From NCBI GenBank assembly GCA_017987055.1, contig JAGNUJ010000029.1:1-15797 (forward strand): a stretch of 15,797 nt of DNA, in the 5' to 3' direction. The position numbers and the translations under genes are program-made. Each line of letters begins with the position of its first letter. The first letter of the stretch is position 1. The notes below the pieces were generated by a model. The model searched no databases, was not told the DNA's origin, and was given only the letters and a program-made list of their open reading frames with translations. Below are positions 14,271 through 15,797 of this stretch, in pieces. The stretch is from Giesbergeria sp. GTDB lineage: Bacteria > Pseudomonadota > Gammaproteobacteria > Burkholderiales > Burkholderiaceae_C.

Positions 14271-15296
14271 TTAAGCTGTGGTGACGGCAATTTGGTGGCC
14301 CTGCAAGCCCAGCTTGCGCAGCAGCTGCACGTCGGCCTCGACGTCGGGGTTGCCAGTCACCAGCAGTTTGTCGCCATAAAAAATGGAATTGGCCCCGGCC
14401 ATAAAGCACAGCGCCTGCACCGCTTCGCCCATTTGCTGGCGACCCGCCGACAAACGCACGCGCGCGCTCGGCATGGTGATGCGGGCCACGGCAATCACGC
14501 GGACAAAGTCCAGCGGATCGACCGGCGCGCTATCGGCCAGTGGCGTGCCGGGCACGCGCACCAAGCTGTTGATGGGCACCGATTCTGGGTACGGGTTGAG
14601 GTTGGCCAGCTGCGCAATCAGCCCGGCGCGGTGTACCGGCGCCTCGCCCATGCCAATGATGCCGCCGCAGCAAACGCTGATGCCGGCGGCGCGCACGTGT
14701 TGCAGTGTGTCCAGCCGGTCTTGGTAAGCGCGGGTGCTGACCACGTCTGTGTAGTACTCGGGCGCGGTGTCGAGGTTGTGGTTGTAGTAGTCCAGCCCGG
14801 CGTCTTTCAACGCCTGTGCTTGGTGCCCGGCCAACATGCCCAGCGTGGCGCAGGTCTGCATCCCCAAGCCTTTGACGGCGGATACCAGTTCAGACATTTT
14901 TTCAATATCGCGGTCTTTCGGCGCGCGCCACGCCGCGCCCATGCAAAAGCGCGTGGCGCCGGCGTCTTTGGCGGCCTGCGCGGCGCGCACCACCTCATCG
15001 ACGGCGAGCATTTTTTCGGCCTTGACGCCGGTGTCAAACTCGGCGGACTGGGGGCAATAGCCACAGTTTTCAGGACAACCGCCGGTTTTGACCGACAGCA
15101 GCGTCGCCAGCTCAATGTCACCCTCGGGCCAGTGCTGGCGGTGCACGGTTTGGGCTTGGAACAGCAAGTCCAGCAGCGGCTTGTCGAGCAAGGCTTGAAT
15201 CGCCTCGATGCTCCACGCCCCAGCGGCGGGCGCGATAGGCGCGGCGGTGGGGTGCCATTGAACGGCTTGGGTAGCTTGATCGGTGGTGGTGTGCAT
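14271..15296 (-). CDS. bioB: Biotin synthase
   Basis: A radical-SAM enzyme that inserts sulfur into dethiobiotin, the last step of biotin synthesis. The SAM cluster motif [11 protein letters not shown] is present (CxxxCxxC), followed by [34 protein letters not shown], the C-terminal [15 protein letters not shown] and [19 protein letters not shown]. These cover both iron-sulfur cluster regions, including the Arg in VRLSAGR. The 341-residue length is normal. The start at 15296 gives a 25-residue Thr/Ala-rich leader before [23 protein letters not shown] upstream is a plausible ribosome binding site. No other bio gene is in the window, so it stands apart from a biotin operon here. Confidence 0.96.
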   Translation of the reverse strand: MHTTTDQATQAVQWHPTAAPIAPAAGAWSIEAIQALLDKPLLDLLFQAQTVHRQHWPEGDIELATLLSVKTGGCPENCGYCPQSAEFDTGVKAEKMLAVDEVVRAAQAAKDAGATRFCMGAAWRAPKDRDIEKMSELVSAVKGLGMQTCATLGMLAGHQAQALKDAGLDYYNHNLDTAPEYYTDVVSTRAYQDRLDTLQHVRAAGISVCCGGIIGMGEAPVHRAGLIAQLANLNPYPESVPINSLVRVPGTPLADSAPVDPLDFVRVIAVARITMPSARVRLSAGRQQMGEAVQALCFMAGANSIFYGDKLLVTGNPDVEADVQLLRKLGLQGHQIAVTTA

Positions 15297-15333
15297 ACCA
15301 ATTCTTTCGTGTAAAACTGCGTCTAAAAAGGAA

Positions 15334-15345
15334 CAAATAGCGCCA
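15334..15345. repeat. 12-bp direct repeat upstream of bioB, copy 1
   Basis: CAAATAGCGCCA, preceded by AAGG and two bases. It is identical to 15422-15433. The two copies bracket a 76-bp AT-rich region with nested palindromes in front of bioB. Confidence 0.7.
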
Positions 15346-15367
15346 TGCAGCAGCGGCGCATGCAGGG

Positions 15368-15417
15368 CTTAAACCAATTATTTTGCTTTATAAAATAAGC
15401 AGATTTTGGTTTTTAAG
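15368..15417. promoter_or_regulatory. Nested palindrome upstream of bioB
   Basis: The inner part is TTATTTT (15378-15384) inverted to AAAATAA (15392-15398) around 7 nt. The outer part is CTTAAACCAA (15368-15377) against TTGGTTTTTAAG (15406-15417), imperfect by two extra T. It probably contains the bioB promoter/operator. The TTAAACC...GGTTT halves recall a BirA box, but the 32-bp spacing is too long for the classical site. Confidence 0.45.
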
Positions 15418-15421
15418 GTGG

Positions 15422-15433
15422 CAAATAGCGCCA
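15422..15433. repeat. 12-bp direct repeat upstream of bioB, copy 2
   Basis: CAAATAGCGCCA, preceded by AAGG and three bases. It is the second copy of 15334-15345, 88 bp away. Confidence 0.7.
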
Positions 15434-15462
15434 GCTTAAAGTCATTTTGGTCGGGGTGGCGG

Positions 15463-15797
15463 CTAGTGCAGCAACAGGTTGGACGGCGAGTACTGGTCGG
15501 TCAGCACCCGCACGCCGCTGGCCGCTGGCTGCGGCCGAAAACGCGGTAGCAGCTGGTTTGATGACACGCCCAGCAGCGCCAGCTTTGCGTCCCACTGCGC
15601 GGCGTTGCGGCGCACCTCGGCCAGCGGCGGCAAGGCGATCCGCCCGGCCAGCAGGATGCGGTTGCCGCCATCCATATCGACTTGGTACAGTTGGCCAAAC
15701 ACCGCTTGATAGGTGGCAGCCTCGTGCCGCGCTAACTTGCCTGTGGCAAAGGTGTTGGCCGCCAGCACGCCCGATGGCGTCAAGAGCGACTGCACTT
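15463..15797 (-). CDS. C-terminal end of a spermidine-synthase-like protein (cut by window edge)
   Basis: About 111 C-terminal residues of a gene that enters from the right edge; the true start is outside. The segment begins VQSLLTPSGVLAANTF, then HEAATYQAVFGQLYQVDMDGGNRILLA. This matches the late part of polyamine aminopropyltransferase (SpeE)-like methyltransferase-fold proteins, where a product-release strand is followed by a Y-x-x-V-F-x-x-hydrophobic block. No active-site region is visible, so it could be a SpeE-like protein without that activity. It stops at 15463, upstream of bioB on the same strand with a 166-bp gap. Confidence 0.55.
   Translation of the reverse strand, partial: VQSLLTPSGVLAANTFATGKLARHEAATYQAVFGQLYQVDMDGGNRILLAGRIALPPLAEVRRNAAQWDAKLALLGVSSNQLLPRFRPQPAASGVRVLTDQYSPSNLLLH

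Noticed and set aside
14292..15314. A 340-codon open frame antisense to bioB
   Set aside because: It mirrors bioB codon usage, giving a His/Gly/Val/Ala-rich product with no recognisable domain. bioB itself is certain.
15368..15417. Classical BirA (biotin) operator upstream of bioB
   Set aside because: The TTAAACC and GGTTT halves are 32 bp apart, far more than the roughly 14-16 bp of known BirA boxes, and the half sites are imperfect.

Overview
The window looks like a chromosomal segment of a betaproteobacterium, most likely family Comamonadaceae (Rhodoferax/Limnohabitans/Acidovorax-like). This is inferred from moderately high GC, the character of the proteins, and short AGCTATCAAA-type intergenic repeats that I recall from that family. 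No tRNA, rRNA, CRISPR array or complete insertion sequence was seen. No gap between genes exceeds about 200 bp.

Layout, left to right. A signal-peptide-like gene leaves the left edge on the minus strand (1-114). A plus-strand run follows: a SulP/STAS anion transporter, a soluble GGDEF diguanylate cyclase overlapping or abutting a FlhG/MinD-like ATPase, a COG3380-type FAD oxidoreductase, gluQ (glutamyl-Q tRNA(Asp) synthetase), trmB (tRNA m7G46 methyltransferase) and a second GGDEF protein. Convergent to these is a tyrosine-recombinase-fold protein lacking most catalytic residues, downstream of pdxH. An inner-membrane-anchored OmpA-like protein diverges from pdxH. Then come gloA and a KfrA-like coiled-coil DNA-binding protein (minus), divergent from a tyrosine recombinase with a full catalytic set (plus). 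An ArsR-type repressor (minus) overlaps the end of that recombinase and diverges from two tiny DUF2892-type membrane proteins. The window ends with bioB (minus) and the C-terminal end of a spermidine-synthase-like protein (minus).

Most genes are housekeeping: tRNA modification, PLP, biotin and methylglyoxal detoxification. Four places are more unusual. (1) gluQ carries about 29 extra in-frame residues whose DNA resembles the window's small repeat family. (2) The kfrA-like/recombinase divergent region holds two perfect inverted repeats, each with a 7-nt spacer, one of which has the geometry of a recombinase core site or operator. (3) A catalytically degenerate recombinase lies about 3 kb from the intact one. 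(4) The ArsR/DUF2892 region has a palindrome lying exactly in the spacer of a good sigma70 promoter. Diguanylate cyclase genes occur twice, once coupled to a MinD/FlhG-type ATPase, suggesting c-di-GMP linked control of motility or cell-pole functions.
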